Positions 32,874 through 47,800 are shown, counted from the stretch's first letter. The stretch is 64,000 bases of DNA from Tetracentron sinense (GCA_015143295.1 CM026568.1:38262441-38326440); one strand, 5' to 3'. Notes: generated from the letters alone by a model not told the origin. Numbers and translations: made by a program.

Positions 32874-35800
32874 GTCCGACTCTTCTTTGTCCTTTCTTTT
32901 TCCTTTTCCCTTTTTCTTGTTTTCTGCTTATTCGATGGTGATTTCGTTAAAGAACTATTTCGATTTCACCGATATTGCCTACGTTTCTTCAATTGTTTCT
33001 TCTTCCCCTTCTTCAGTTTTCCAGAATAACTGTATTCTAGTGATAATAGTCGAATAAATAATAGTAAGGATCTAACTTAGGGTTCCTTGATTTATTTTGA
33101 TATACTCGCGTCTTTTGGTAGGAGTATGGAGTGTAGTAATGGATGGAATTTGAATAACTCAAATCGGGTGGTTGTTTCTTGGTTTATCTGGTGTGTAGGT
33201 ACCATGCCAACCGGATGTTGAGCTTCTATGCCCCAGGTGAACCCCTCTTTTCTATATCTCTGCCTCTCCTTTTGAAACTACACTAAGCCCCCTTGCAATT
33301 TTTTTGTTATTGTTGTTGTTGGTCTACAACATTATTTATCCACTGTTAGTCGTCAGCAGTTAGTGATACAGGAGGGTACTTCCCTCCCTAGGAATCATCC
33401 CAGGACCGTCCTCATGGGAGGGGAATACGGTACCATCTGAGCAACAGCCGGCTGGTAGCCCCCTTATAATTAATAGCCACGATGGAAAGAGATTTTTTTA
33501 ATTATAAGAGTATTGTAACTAAGTAATCTTCACTATATTCATTCATCAAAATATTTAACTTTCTTGTGGAGATTTTACATTTTCCTATAAAAACTTCTTG
33601 TAGGTACCAAGGCTAGACCTCTAAAAAAATCAAAATAGACTTTAGGCTAGCATATTGAGCAATCTGTGTCTAGTTAGGGTAGAAAATTTCATTATGACAG
33701 ACAAAATCTCTCATATTGTTTTGCACCAAAACCTAGAAGATACAATTACCTTGATAGATTCATCAAACAAAACCCTAGAGAGTGAATTTCTCTTAGCTGA
33801 GTGAAAATCACTTCGAAGGCACGATAGGTTGGGTGCTGAGCAAGTTGACCTGTTGCATCTGGAAGTTGTTCATATTCTACTCTCGACCCATCTTGATAAT
33901 GAGAGGAACAACTAGGATCAGAAACGGCGTCTCTGCAATCCAAGCTGCTTTCCCATCCTCATCAAGAACTTCGTTATGAATGTTGCATGGGGTTCTCCTT
34001 TCGGTGATTGAGGGGTTCACAACTCTTGCTTGAGGAAGAAAGGGGAGATGAAAAGTCCATCGATTTTGAAGTAGAGATGATTTTGTACTTTATAACCTAT
34101 GTTGGGCCAAAATTTCATTGATATTTCCCAATATCGGGCCAAAATTATTATTTCCGCATCATCTAGCATGCGCTTCTAATCCTTTTCATCTTCTAATCCT
34201 TTTCATCACCAGCTTTTAAAGCTCTTTGGAGTGTTCGCTTCGAAGTTCGAACTTTTATTTGTCAGACAGCTGAATTTCTTGACTTTTGGAGACTACATTT
34301 TCTCTTCACAAATCTCAGCTGAAGAAGATCTAATGGTTTCATTATTTTTGTTTATGACAGTCTTTTTCCCTCCTCTGGTACCTGAAATTAATTTTTATGA
34401 CATTTAATGGGGCATACATGCTTTTGTTAATTGATGATGATCCTTTTTTTGCAGGTTGGTGTGGAGAAATACGAGATGTTATATTCTCTGACAATGGAAG
34501 CGTGACAGTGGTGTATCGTGTCACCATACGGGGATCTGATGGGGAGGTGTGTCTCTTCTGCTCTGCCGTGTAATTTCGTTCCCAATATATTTGCACACAG
34601 ACTTGGGTAAATCATATTGTGAATACATCCAATTTTGAACAATTTTCCCAAGCCTAACTGGTTTCTGCCTTCAGGACAAAAGGCATTCTCAGTTTTTCAG
34701 GGGGAGACCTGTGTTTTCTTCAGTGCTATTCCTAGCATTGCATTAAATAATCACTTTGATACTAGCAGCATTGTTACACGTCTCAATAGTAGAAGTGGTA
34801 AAGGCTGTTGTTATCAAAGTTTGTCTCACTACGATTTGAATTGCATCCTTATCCTTATTATTTATAATTATTTTTATCTGGTTGAGTCACTATAATTATA
34901 AAATGATTGCATAACTGCTATAAGTAATCATATATATGATTTTTTTTAAATTTATTATAGTAGTTTTATATTTTTCTTTTCCCAAGATCAATAATGAAAG
35001 AGAATGTTAATTTATAATTAAGATATTGAATATTGATATTCATGCAAAAGAATATATTATATTTAAATGCAAAGAGATATAGCTATATTAATGGTTGCAT
35101 TTCGTTATGTAGTATCATTATGACTGGCAGTAGTTTATTGAAGTGCTATTCAGTATTCGCAATTCTGTTATGTGAACCCGTTCTGCCTCAGCTCAGAAGT
35201 TAGAGCGTCGGGTTTGTAATGCGATGGCCATTGGGTTGACTACATTAGTTGGTTTTTTTTTTTTTTTTAATGTTTATTTGGTTTTTTACATGATTGATAA
35301 TGTCTCCTTGAGTTCATGGAATTTTGAGCATCAGAAATTATTAAAATGACATTCAGGTGTTGTTGGGGTTTCCCTTACAATCTGATTTATTATTTAAACT
35401 GTGGTGGTGTTGCAGAGAAGGGTTAGGGTTTGAGTTTCTGCAAATGTAGAGGTGCAATCTGACGGCTTACTGATGGCAGTTTTGTAAAAATTGGTTTTCT
35501 TTCTCTGCTAGTAGAAACTCTTTTTCTTTCTTTTTTGGTTGTGATAATTTGTATGTACCAAATGATGGGCATCCTTAAGTTATTAGTTTTTTTAAAGGGA
35601 GGAAGCAAGATTAGTGACCTTTTCCTTTTCGTTTGAATGCGTGGTTTTAGGGTTTCAATTGTGTAGAGAAAACATCATTTAGTTCTGTTGATGCTTGACA
35701 GTTTCATGCTCCTACTTTGTTTGATCAAGTAAGGAGCCAAATGATTACAATAGAAAGAGTTTTCCCCTCATATTTTACACCATTTGACTGAATTCATAGC

Positions 35801-38800
35801 TTTTGATAGACTGGAATGACGAGACAAGATTCGTGTTGCCAACTCCAAACATTTGGGATGACACTAGTAATGATGATGATGTGGTATACAGATTAGGTAT
35901 ATATATTGGTAGCAGCTTTAAGTGTTCAGATTTTCTTGTATTTGTTATTTTTCGTAAATTTTGGGTAATAGAAGTACAAAAAGCTCTAACTATGATGAAG
36001 ATAGGAAATGCCTTGGGACCAGATGATATTGAAGTGTGGAAATGTTTGGGAGAAATTGACATATGTTGGCTTACAAAGTTGTTTAATAATATTTTGAAGA
36101 CTAGGAATATACCAGAAGCATGGAAGAGAAATATTTTGATAGGAAATGTCCAAAATGGTACTAACTATTGTGTGATAAAATTTATGAGTCGTATTATGAA
36201 GTTATGGGAGAGAGTGATGGAACAAAGATTAAGACAAGTAATTAAGGTTTCAGAAAATTAATTTGGATTCTTGTCAGGAAGGTGTATAATTGAGGCTATA
36301 TTCTTATTTAGGCAATTGATGGAAAAGTGTAGGGCGAAATAGAAAGACCTCTATATGTACTTACGGACTTAGAAAAGCATATAATAGAGTCCCTAGAAAA
36401 TTATTCTAGTAGGCGTTGGGGAAGAACAGAGCTCCAATAAAATATACTGATATCATTAAGACATGTCTGAGGGAGTGGTAACTACCGTGCGAACAATTGA
36501 GGTCGAGACAAATGAGTTTCATGTGACAATAAGGTAAAATTAGGGATCAACTATGAGTCCATATCTTAATGTTATGGATTAATTGATAGCTTAAATTCAA
36601 GAGGAGGTCTCTTAGTGTATGATCTATGCAAATGATTGGATGGAAACTAAAGATGGGGTAAATGCAAAATTAGAACTGTAGATGAATACCTTGCAATCTA
36701 AGGGTTTCAAAATAAGTCGCACTAAGTGCTCATTTGGTAGATCTTATCCAATCTTGTTTGTTTCAGACAGATCTAGCCAAAATAGATATGTGGCAAAAAT
36801 ATTTGTTGGAAATAGATCTATTGACAAGAAAAGTAAAACCGTTTGGCAGCCTATAGTAATAAATAAAGTTTCTTTGTAAAACTTTGTCCGGTAACATCAT
36901 CTTATTGTAGGGGCAGTTGATGTCATTTTAAAAAACAGATTTTCACTGAATATCCAATTCAAAAATAAATACATGTGAGCTATTCATCAACCATTACAGA
37001 TTCTTCATACATAAACTTGTGATTTTTCATTTCTTGGAGTAATAATAATAATAAGCAAAAACAACAATAATAAAGGGGCAAAACAATAAAAGATGACCAA
37101 AATCTCTATTTTGTCATCTACCCGCATTAGACTTGAGCTTCTTTCCCAAAAATATGAATTTTATTTTTAGACATGAGATGTCTTTTTGTCTTTTTTTCTA
37201 TAGCGAGTAGACGCTCTACCAAACGGTATAAAATGTGAAAACGTCTACCGCAATAGTCCTATAGACTAGTAAACCCGAAATTTAGCCATTTCAAATGGGG
37301 TTTAAGACAATATATAGAATGCAATTTTAGTAAGAGCACAAATAGGGTGTAGAAGAGATACACCAAAGCATCTTGACTCAATTATCCGTAATGATGGAAA
37401 GATTGAAGAGGATGTTGCCCATAAAATTAGAGCTCGATGACTAATGGGGAGAAGTACTTCAGAGTATTATGCAGTAAACATATTTTGATCAAACTAAAAA
37501 GGAAAATTTATAATTCAACAATAGTACTAGCTATGCTTTATGAAATAGAATGTTGGGTTACTCAAAAATAGTACATTAATAAAATTAGTGTGGCCAAGAT
37601 GAGACTACTGAGATGAAATGAGAGAGAAGATGAAAGATGATATGATTATAAATGTGCGCAAGAGATTCTGAGAGTAGCCCTAATAAGTGATATAATAAGA
37701 AAGAGTCAATTGAGATGGTTTAGACCAGGGTTACCTAGTTCGCTGGGCATTAGGGCGAACTGCGAACTGGTTCGAAGTGAACCAGTTCGCAGTTCAGTTC
37801 ATCCTGATTCATTGTTTTGAGCGAATTACATGGTTGGGTCAAATGTCCGCGGTTGAGCGAATTACATGGTAGAGTTCATGAAGCTTGACTAGAAGAAAAA
37901 AAAAGAAAAAAAATAGAGAGGAGAGGTTTGATGTTGTTAACCAATGGTACATGAGATGTTTAAACTCTATTAACCAATGGTCCATACATGAAATGAATGA
38001 TGAAGTTGGCATGTCAATGAGTTGTCTTGTCTTAAACTTATGAGTTGCAGATGAGATTGAACACAAGTCTCTCGCTTATAGTAACCAAGTGTAAACTTAA
38101 TATAAAAAAACAATATATATATATGTAAACGAATGAAGGTAGCAAACCAAGCTAGCAAACTTAGTGAACCAAGAAACGAATTGTCTAATCCTACCCCTAG
38201 CGAACCGGGTTTGTTATAGAGTGGCGAATTGCGAACTGCGAACCCGAATTCGAACCGAGCGAATCGATGAACCGGGTAACATTGGTTTAGACACGTTTAG
38301 AAAAGAGTCAAAAGACTATAATGGCTCCAATAAGAAATGAATTAATGTAAGTTGATGCTATAAAAGAGGAAGAGGGAGACAAAAAATTGACGTGAGTTGA
38401 GTTAGTGAGAAAAGATTTGATAACACAACCTAATCGGAGTAATGACTTTTAAATTTTAATAGAACGGAATGACAGAACATGATTCATTTTGTAGATCCCA
38501 AATATTTGGGATAAGGCATTGATGATGATTTAATAATTTTTGGTGAAATTCATTAATTGGGGCTTTTGGTTGCTTCGATTTTGGTATCTTTGATTTTTTT
38601 TTTTTTCATGTTCCCTTTTCTTTTGAAAGGAATGTTGAACTTATGTTCGTTGTTGGATGGTGAACGATAAAGAAGGAGATGACCAGAGCTCATTATGGTT
38701 TGAAGTGAAAAGGCAAACATATGCTTGAATGGGTTTTAATTATTGCGGCGTTGCAAGTTGATGGTTTGATGGGAAATTTTAGGATGCTCCACTTGGCACT

Positions 38801-41800
38801 ATTCTGCAGATCAGCTTGACTAGTGGAAGGATGAAGGACGTAGATCGATCCAGAGTCATTGAGGAGAGGCCTTCCGCCCTGTCAAGACACTCCGAAGCTC
38901 AAGTCGGTAATGGAAGAAGGATGGATGGAGATAAAGTGCGAAGAGAGAGATAGTTTAGGAGTTCTTGAGGTAGGGCCTTTGCTCTTTGCCTAGGGGAGAA
39001 GATGAAGGTTTAGGGTTACTCAGAGTTGCCAACCCCGATTACTAAGTTTCCTGGGGGTATTTATAGGCCGTGAACTCCATGGTCATCCATATTTGTGGAT
39101 GACCATTCATCTCACCTAATCATTTCGTTTATGTCAGGTAAATATCTTGTCTTAAATGCACATCCACTCCTCGCCAGGTCGATTCTGATAGCAGAAGTGA
39201 TTCAAGGTGACCAACATTTAATGTTAGGTCAGAGATATTACCTAATTCACGAGTGCATCATTAATGATATGACAGAGGATCGTTTCCCAAGATTTCGCCT
39301 GCTGATGAGTCTGATTCGTCCTCAGATGGGCACAAATTCGTCTTGAAACGAGCACGAATTCATCCTAGATTGGGTATGGGTTCATCCTTAGGATAGTTAG
39401 GCTTCGTCTTGAGATGGGCACGAATTCGTTCCGAAATGGGCACAAATTCATCCATGATCGGGTACGGGTTCTTCCTCAGGAGAGCAAAGCTTCGTCCTCA
39501 AATGACTTATCAAACTTATCAATTTTCTCCATTACAGATGACATTATAGAATTGAAATAGTTACATGCCATATCGGGATAACAGGAGACAAGGATGGAGC
39601 CCTTCTTGAAGAGGGAAGATGTCTGAAAGCAAATAGTCGTCTCTAATGGATTTCAAAAGACACATGAGGAGCTATATAGAGGTGGAAGAGATTCATGTTT
39701 TGCCTGATGACGGTGAGGCTAGGGTTAAAATATGAGGCAAATCTCTCTTCATTGACTTGGATTTAAGAGTTGAAAGAAAAATATTTGCTAAGTCTTGCTT
39801 GGTTGGAAAGTTGATGGGGATATATGAAAAGAAGAGATCACCCAAAAAAGGGTGACTAGAGCTTGGAGGCTAGAGTTGGGGGTTGAAGTTTACTAGAGAA
39901 ATTGTTGATATATGTTTTTGCATTTGCGGAGGAGAAGCCTTTTCTTACAGAGTTTGAACATTTGAGGATGCCTGCCTGTTTTTGGAAATCTGGATTTTGG
40001 GATGTTGTTAGAATATGAGAAGAAAATTCAGAACATGCTATGTCTTTTTGACGTTCCTATGCTCCTCTGGTGCAATGTTTTGTTTGAGGTGGTGGGAGAT
40101 CTTTGCGGGGTTTTATGTAGATAAATCAAAGAACCATACAAAAAGTGTCTTTTGAATTTGCAAGAATCAAGGTGAAAATGGGGTAAAGTTTGAGCCTTTG
40201 GGCAAGTTCTAGTTAGCGTCGTAGTTCATGCAAACCTATGGCAGGACTTGTAAAGAGATAGATTGTCGAAGTTTGTGATGAGAAGATTCCCACAGAAAAG
40301 GGAGGAATGTCGATGTGGACCTGTGGTAGTGGACCCCTTTCTAATAGGATGGGGGGAAAGGGTAAGGACCCAGGGGTTCTCAAGTCACGTAGCAACAAGG
40401 TTCTGAATGTCGATATCCTGAGATATGTCACACCTTGGAAAAAACATATATCACGAGAATCGTTTTGCAGAGAATATATCGCACGTCAAGGGAAAATGAG
40501 AAAAAATATGAAATTTTTTAATGAAATTTTAGGAATTGTTAAAATAGATATTAATACACATTTGAGAATTAAAAAAAAAAACCTTAACAAATAACAATAT
40601 GCACAAGAGATGCAGTGAGAATGAGGACAAATATGTACGTTGATGACAATGTATGATTGACTAATATTGATATAATTTATATAAAATGTTCTATTCATCT
40701 CTCGATCAATCATAACAATAAAAATATACAATCAAGGTTCCATGCATAATACATCCATGATCCAACCCATTCAAAAAGGAGAATCAGAGCCACATAGAGT
40801 AAGCTAAAAATTGATTTTTTTTTAGTTTCCCCAAAATTTTCCTTTCTAAAGTAAACAATTTGAATTTTGAACTTAGAAATCTAGTGTAAATGCATCAAAG
40901 TGATGCATTATGCACTAGTTTAGAGCTAATGACACTAATTATGCAAAATGCTATTCTAATTTGAAGAAAATTCTTACATTTTAGGAAAATTTTGCCAAAG
41001 GTAGTGCAAATGGGGTGCACCTCGACTCCGAATGATAAATGTAGGTAAACGTGGGTACCAAAATGAGTGATTTCTTAAAAACAATTCCCTCAAACTCCTT
41101 CAAAATCTCTCAAATTACTCCTATTTGGTCAATATTTCCCCATTTTATAGACTAAAGGACAAAATATCAGTAACTTATAATTGATATATAGGAAATATCG
41201 TGCGATATATCAAAAATATATCAGAACTTTCAAGGATATACACGTGAGGGATATTTCGCACCTCTGCGATATGGACAGATATTTATGATATATCGAAAAT
41301 ATCGGTTATATTTCAAACCATGCTTGGTAAGGGCGCCTTTATAGGTTTGAAGGTAGGGTTCGCTATAGGAAACTATTCACATGATGGTGAGGGGCATGGA
41401 TTTTAAAATATAAATTCCTGAGCTTGGTCGACACGTTGTTAGGTTGTTCAGGTTTATGCCTGAAAGGGTCAAAGCAAATCGCTCTCCTAGGCTCAGGAGA
41501 CCTTAAGCAACTCATGGAAGGTCTAGCAATAGGCAAGTGGAGGGCAAGAAACGTTATGAAGGCGTAGAGGCGCTTCTTTCACGTGAGACAAGAGGATGTG
41601 GCCATTCGAGTGTCATATTTCAAGGAGGCATTGACACACGGGGCAAATGTGTGAATCACATCATTGAAGGAAGGTGGAGACGCTCATCAAAAGCCTTAAA
41701 AGATTGCCACTTGACCAGGAATTCAAGAATTTGGGGGGTCTACTAACGCTTTGAAACTTGGTAAAACAGTAGTTTGCAATTTATCTACAAGAAAATGGAT

Positions 41801-44800
41801 GAAGCTAATAAATGCCCCACATAGTTAAAAGAAACTCTATTTTTGCGCTGGTAGGACTTAGTATGTGGCCACCTAATAGACAACAACTGCGGTCCAGTGA
41901 AAGGGGGCTGAAATCTGCTGTAGTGATCAAGGATCGTAAGATGGTTGGTAGATCAATGCTCCAGACTTTTATTGAAGCTACTTTTAAAGGATCTGATTGG
42001 GAAATGTAAGTCTAGAGCTTCAAGTTCCCGGGGGTGGGTGGGTTTTGCTCCAAATCTCTAGTGGCTAGGATACCGAATAAAAGAGGTGGGAATGAAGCCA
42101 TCAGCAATGAATCTTCTGATAACTTGCGTTCAAGCTTGGAGCTCGATGGGCCTCATCGGGAAGAGGACGATGATGAGGTGATTTTGAATTTTGGTTACTG
42201 TAGGGGGACTTAGTTGTGCTTCAACTGAGGAATGAACAAGTGCCATGCTTTTGAATCAGAATGAGAGGGTTAGAGATTAGAGGAGGGGTAATTATAAGAG
42301 GCTGTTAACCTCTGCAAGTTAGAGAGTTCCGACAACAAAAGTCAATCTTGCTTGCTGCCTGCAATTGTCAATTGGGTCCCTGAAGATGCTTATGCTGAGG
42401 TGGCTGATATGGAATGAGTTGGTGTGGGAAGAAACAATAGTATCATCTTAAAAAAAAATGGGGAATGGAAACGGGGAAGTGTAAGAGTATAAAAATTTAT
42501 GGAGTTCAATTATTACTTTGGAGTGTTGTTTAAGGGGTGTAAAGATCAAATGAAGGCTTTATTCTTAGACATTGAGAAGAGATGGCGGTCCTCATCTTAT
42601 GTTATGTAATTAACTAATAGAAGAAAAAAAAATCCAGAAGTGTGCAACAAGAATCCAATACCGGTTTTTCCCTTATTACCCCTCAAGTTTGCACATGCGA
42701 ACTTTTTCCATTTTCGACCATTTTATCCAAATCATTTGAAGAAAATAATTTTTTGTCCCCATCATTCCTTATCAACCATGGAGAGCCCCCTTTGTTCCAC
42801 TTATCAACAATAGAGGAGCCCCCCTCATTGATCAGGAAGTCCCCCAACATTTCATTACCTACCGTTTCGATTGCGAGTTCCACAAGAGAGCTTCGTTTCG
42901 TTAAACTAGTAACCACGATCATGAGAGAACACCATTAACCAAATATAACTCCCATTTTTGGGTGAAGATCATTACATGTATGATTAAACTAAAGAAAAAA
43001 GTTTACAATTTTTGCATTTATGATTTTAAACCTTAAATCTCATGTTAGATGATTTTACATGTGTTTTCTTTTCATTTTTTTTTAATGAGTAACAGTGTGT
43101 GTTGATACTCAACAAGTCGAGTCGATACTTTATATCAATACTGGTTGTGTTCCAAAGTTGAAGACGAATTGTATCGATACAGGGTGTATCAACCACTTGT
43201 ATTGATAGGTATCGATACCTGGTGTATCGATAAGTATCGAAATGTATTGATATGGGTCAATATGAGTATCGATATGGGCCAATATAAGTATCGATATGGG
43301 CCAATATAAGTATCGATATTATCGATACAGGGTGTATCAACCACATGTATTGACTGATATCGACTAGTATCAATCCTGCGCGCAAAAACTTCATTAAAAC
43401 TCATATTGTTTTGCGAATTTTTCATCATTTTTCAAGAACACTCCTATTAAATTTATACTAAAACATTCATTAAAGGAGGAAAGAGTGAGGAGCTTCGTGA
43501 GATGGGAAGATGAGGAGAGTGGGAAGCTTCTCCCATCTCATGCACGTACATAAAACCTTCTTCTTCTGTTGCTGATGAAGCTCCTAGGTTGGAAAGTTTT
43601 ACCACAACTTTCTATAAGAAGTGTTTTGGGGATTAATTAGATAAGACATTCTACTTGTATTAAAAGAGTCCCATAGTAATATGCATGTGATGAGGAGTGG
43701 CAACACAACCTTCATTGCCTTAGTTCCAGAGAACTGGGTTACTAGAGAATTGAAGGATCGCCGTCCAATCAGTCTTTGGCAGTTTATACAATATTATTGC
43801 AAAGATGCTAGTTAACAGATTGAAAAGGGTAATGGACCATTTAATCTCCTCTGGCCAAGGAATGTTAGTTAGTGGATAACAAATTTCAAATTCTCTCAGT
43901 TGAGAAGTGGGATGCTTGGTCTCTAATGCAAGTTAGGGGGTGTTTAAGAGTTGAAGGATATCTGTCCAATTATTCTGGTTGGCAGTTTATACAAGATTAT
44001 TGAAATGATGCTTGCTAACAGATTGAAGAGGGTAATGGATGTTGTGATCTCCTCTTGCGAAGGAGCCTTCATCAATGGTCAATTATTATATTTAAATGGG
44101 GTGTTGATAGATAATGGATGCATAGACTTGTGCCAGAAGTGGGATATTTGGTCTTCTGTGCAAGTTAGATATGGAGAAAACATACTGCAATCACGTGAGA
44201 CGGAGATTTCTTGATGTCATTACGAGCAAGCTGTTGGGCATGAAGTGGAGGGAATGGATGCAATACTGCTTTTCAACTGCCTCTTTCTTGGTTGTGGTGA
44301 ATGGTTCTCTGGCTTTATTCTTCTGAAGTTAGAGAGGTCTTCACAAAGGAGATCCTCTATTGCCTTTTCATTATATTATGGTCACAGATTTGCTAAGCAG
44401 AATGATAAAGAAAGCGGATTAGGGGCAAAGTGATTGAAGACTTCTATCTGTGGCCTGGAGACCATCTACTTCTTTGCTCGATTTTGCAGATTATTATATT
44501 CTCTTTTGCATAGCTAGATATTAGCAGCTCCGATATTTGAGGTGTATTTTTATAATCTCCATAGTCCATAGTCACCTAGTTAGAGTTCAAGAATTATTTG
44601 GTGAGTAAAGAATGCGGAAACAAATTGGCAAAAGTTGGAAAAAATTTGGGAAAAATCGAAATAAGATTAATAATTATGAAAATTTTATATACATATATAT
44701 GTGAAAAAAATTATATACTTCCATTCATAATTATACGTGTTAAAAAAGTCCAACCATTGACATAATGATAATAGGCGACATGGCATTGATAATGCCATAT

Positions 44801-47800
44801 TACCACCTTGTTAATAAATTCAAACTCCATATAATACTAAACTAATCAAACTTTCCAATTAGATAATGTAATTGTGAACTAACAAATCAACAACCATAGC
44901 TATGTGGTCAGTGACCATCATTTTTTTTTGGTAATGGAGGGTGTCCCAAACCCTTCGAGGCAAGGCCTAGTCCCTTCGGGTGTCCGCACTCGGAATTTTT
45001 CCTACGGTCAATGGCCATCATACAAAATAGCAAATCATGATATTGTTCAAAATATTAAAAACAATTATCAACTTAAGATAGCGTTCATCAAATGATCAAA
45101 TTCCATGTTGATACTTGATAGTATCCACATTAGCATCATCTTCATTTGTTGATGAATTATTGTGAATTTCAAGGCCATCTTCCCATTTTGGTGCATCTCT
45201 GAGAGTATCAAAATATTATTAATCTTGATTGATTCTGAATCTTTTTTTCTTTACTAGCACTTTCTTCATCAAATGCAAGTTCTCATTGATACAAAAAACA
45301 AGTCATATAGTTTTCTTGTATCCAGTTTATTCCTCTTCTTCATGTTTAATCTCATAAGCAGTCCTATTTATTTCCATATGCCAAAGTATTACATGGGTAG
45401 TTTAATTTGAGAAGAAAATGATGTACATAAATATAAAATGCACAAAATATCTCAGATCATTTAAAGGAAATCGAATGCAATGAGAGGGGAGAAAAACTTC
45501 ATGTACTCGGTGCAAAAAGTGCATTAATCCTATGTTGTTGTTTTTTTGACCAATAACGCACTTTATTAAATCAAAGCAGAAAATACAAAGATGGAAAACA
45601 AGCAAACACACGCAGAGTTTACAAGCTAGTAAACTCGAAAACGACAGAGAAGATCACCCACTTTCTCCTCCCTCTAGGGAAGCCAAACACTAGAACTCAA
45701 AATTCAGAATATCCTCCCTAGAGCAAAGAACCCCTGCCCATTCCAAGATGGTCAAACGAATACAATCACAGAGCCGGGACATTGTGGACGAAGCCTCTTC
45801 AAAAATTCTCTCATTCCTCACTTTCCAAATTAGCCAAGAAATAGCCCCAGGAAGGATTCCCAAATCACCTCCCGAACGCCTTCTCCTCTTTCCCAATTCC
45901 AACTCTTAAGTAGATTGCTCAAGGTCAAGGGAAAAACCCAAGCCACTCCCATCTAAGAGAAGAAAAAATTCCACATCTCTGTTGCTATCGGACATTGCAA
46001 TAAATGATGGTTCACCGACTCTTCCATGGAAACACATAAAACACCTATTGGGCATACTCTAACCACGATGTTGCAATTGATCCACTGTTAGTATTCCATC
46101 CAACACAACAGTCCATAAGAAGAAAGAGACCCTTGATGGTAATCCTGGATTCCATACTATCCTACGAGGAAAAGACCCGTGAGGGTAGAAGAGACTGATA
46201 CAATAGTTTAACTGAAAACCTCCCTGGGCTATCTTTGCTCCACAACCTGCAATCCCTAACGTCAGGATAAATAGCTGACAATGAGATATGATCCAAGAGC
46301 CGTAATAAGTCACCAATCTCCCAATCATTAAGATCCCTCCTCAATCCTGGGCACCAAACCACTCCCGAAGCACTCCTCTCGTACGATTCTTCCACGAGTG
46401 CTTCCCTGTCTAAAGCTAGGCCATACAGGTTCCTAAAGTCATCAATAAGTCGCGACGATCCTGACCATATATCCTCCCAGAACCTTATTTCCGTCCCTCT
46501 CCCTGCCCTGTAACAAAAGAACGGCACCACCAAATCCTTCGTAGCCATAATCCCTTTCCAAAAACCCAAACCGTGAGGGCCCCTAACCTCCCGAGGAATC
46601 CAGCAAGAGTTCTCCCCGTATTTGGCTACAATCATCTCCCGCCAAAGACTAATCATTTCCTCTCCGAATCTCTACACCCACTTGCCTAACAAAGTTCTGT
46701 TCATTTGAACTAACGGTTTAAAACTCAACCCTCTCTCCTCCTTGAGTCGACACATTTGAAGCCATGCCACCAAATGATACTTGACTTTATCCCCTTTCCC
46801 ATTCCAAATAAACTCTCTCTGCCTCTTTTCTATAATGGTTGCTACTAAATGAGGAATAGTGAGAATAGATAAGTAATAAGTAGGCAAGCTCTGTAATGTG
46901 CTCCTAATCAAAGTCAATTTCCCCCATTTGGATAAATAAGAAGACCTCCACTCTGATAATATTTTCTCAATACGATCTAAAACTGGGTTTCACACTGATT
47001 TCAACTTGTAACTAGCTCCAAGAGGCATGCCTAAATAAACTGAAGGAAGAGTACCCACACGGCAGTCTAGGCAAACGACAAGGTGATTCATATTAGGGAC
47101 CTCCCCTACCCTAATAATTTCAGACTTAGCCAAATTTACACGGAGGCCCGACACTGCCTCAAAACAACGAAGTATACATCTGACATTGAGAAGGTCCCTT
47201 CTTGAAGCCCGACTAAAGATAAGGGTTTCATTTGCAAACAACAGATGAGAAATCCTCGGTCCATGCTCTCCAATTCGAAAACTTTCGAACAGAATCCCTT
47301 CTACTTTAGATATCAATCTACTCAATGCTTCTGAAGCAATCACGAAAAGAAATGGGGATATTGGATCCCCTGCCGCAATCCCCTAGAGCTGGGAAAAAAT
47401 CCCACCGAGCTACCATTCACCAATACAGAGACGGAGATTGAAGATATACACGCCTTCATCCAAAGCCTCCACTTCAAGCCAAATCCCATCCTTCTCAATA
47501 CGTAGAGGATGAACTCCCAATTGACATGGTTATACGCCTTTTCCATATCAACCTCCTAATCATTCCTATGTTGTTTGGCCTATTGTTATTTGTTATGTCG
47601 AGTTAGTCTTACTCTTAATATTCCTACTTCATTTTTTATTACATGGAGATACTTCAACACAATTTTCAATGGAATGACCCTGAAAATTCTCATGTCTGGT
47701 GAAATGAAGTGCAGGGTCTTGGACTGAATCCATAAAGAGTTATGAATAAGGCAGTTTTGGATAAATAGTTGGGGCAATATGATTAGGAGAGAGAACTTGT

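Larger units (their letters stand above)
35960..38530 (+). mobile_element. L1-type LINE reverse transcriptase remnant, interrupted twice
   Basis: 35975-36260 reads a [46 protein letters not shown] and [15 protein letters not shown]. Decayed pieces then follow (FGFLSGR near 36262, LEKAYN-like near 36370) up to GFKISRTKC at 36703-36729. After an insertion (about 36731-37308) it resumes at 37312 with [22 protein letters not shown] motifs and WVTQK, reaching the RLRWFRH-type motif at 37710. A MITE (37726-38283) interrupts it, and it ends near 38530 with tgatgatgat. Many stops; dead copy. The usual reaction is target-primed reverse transcription. Confidence 0.82.

Noticed and set aside
33746..33943. 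Minus-strand frame in intron 2 as a possible exon
   Set aside because: No family motif and no convincing splice sites. The RAD52 join is complete without it.
35178..35268. Possible tRNA gene
   Set aside because: It has box A- and B-like strings but no complete cloverleaf arms, and it ends in a long T-run. A SINE fits better.
42642..42938. 98-codon plus frame
   Set aside because: No recognisable domain, no splice context, opposite frame equally open.
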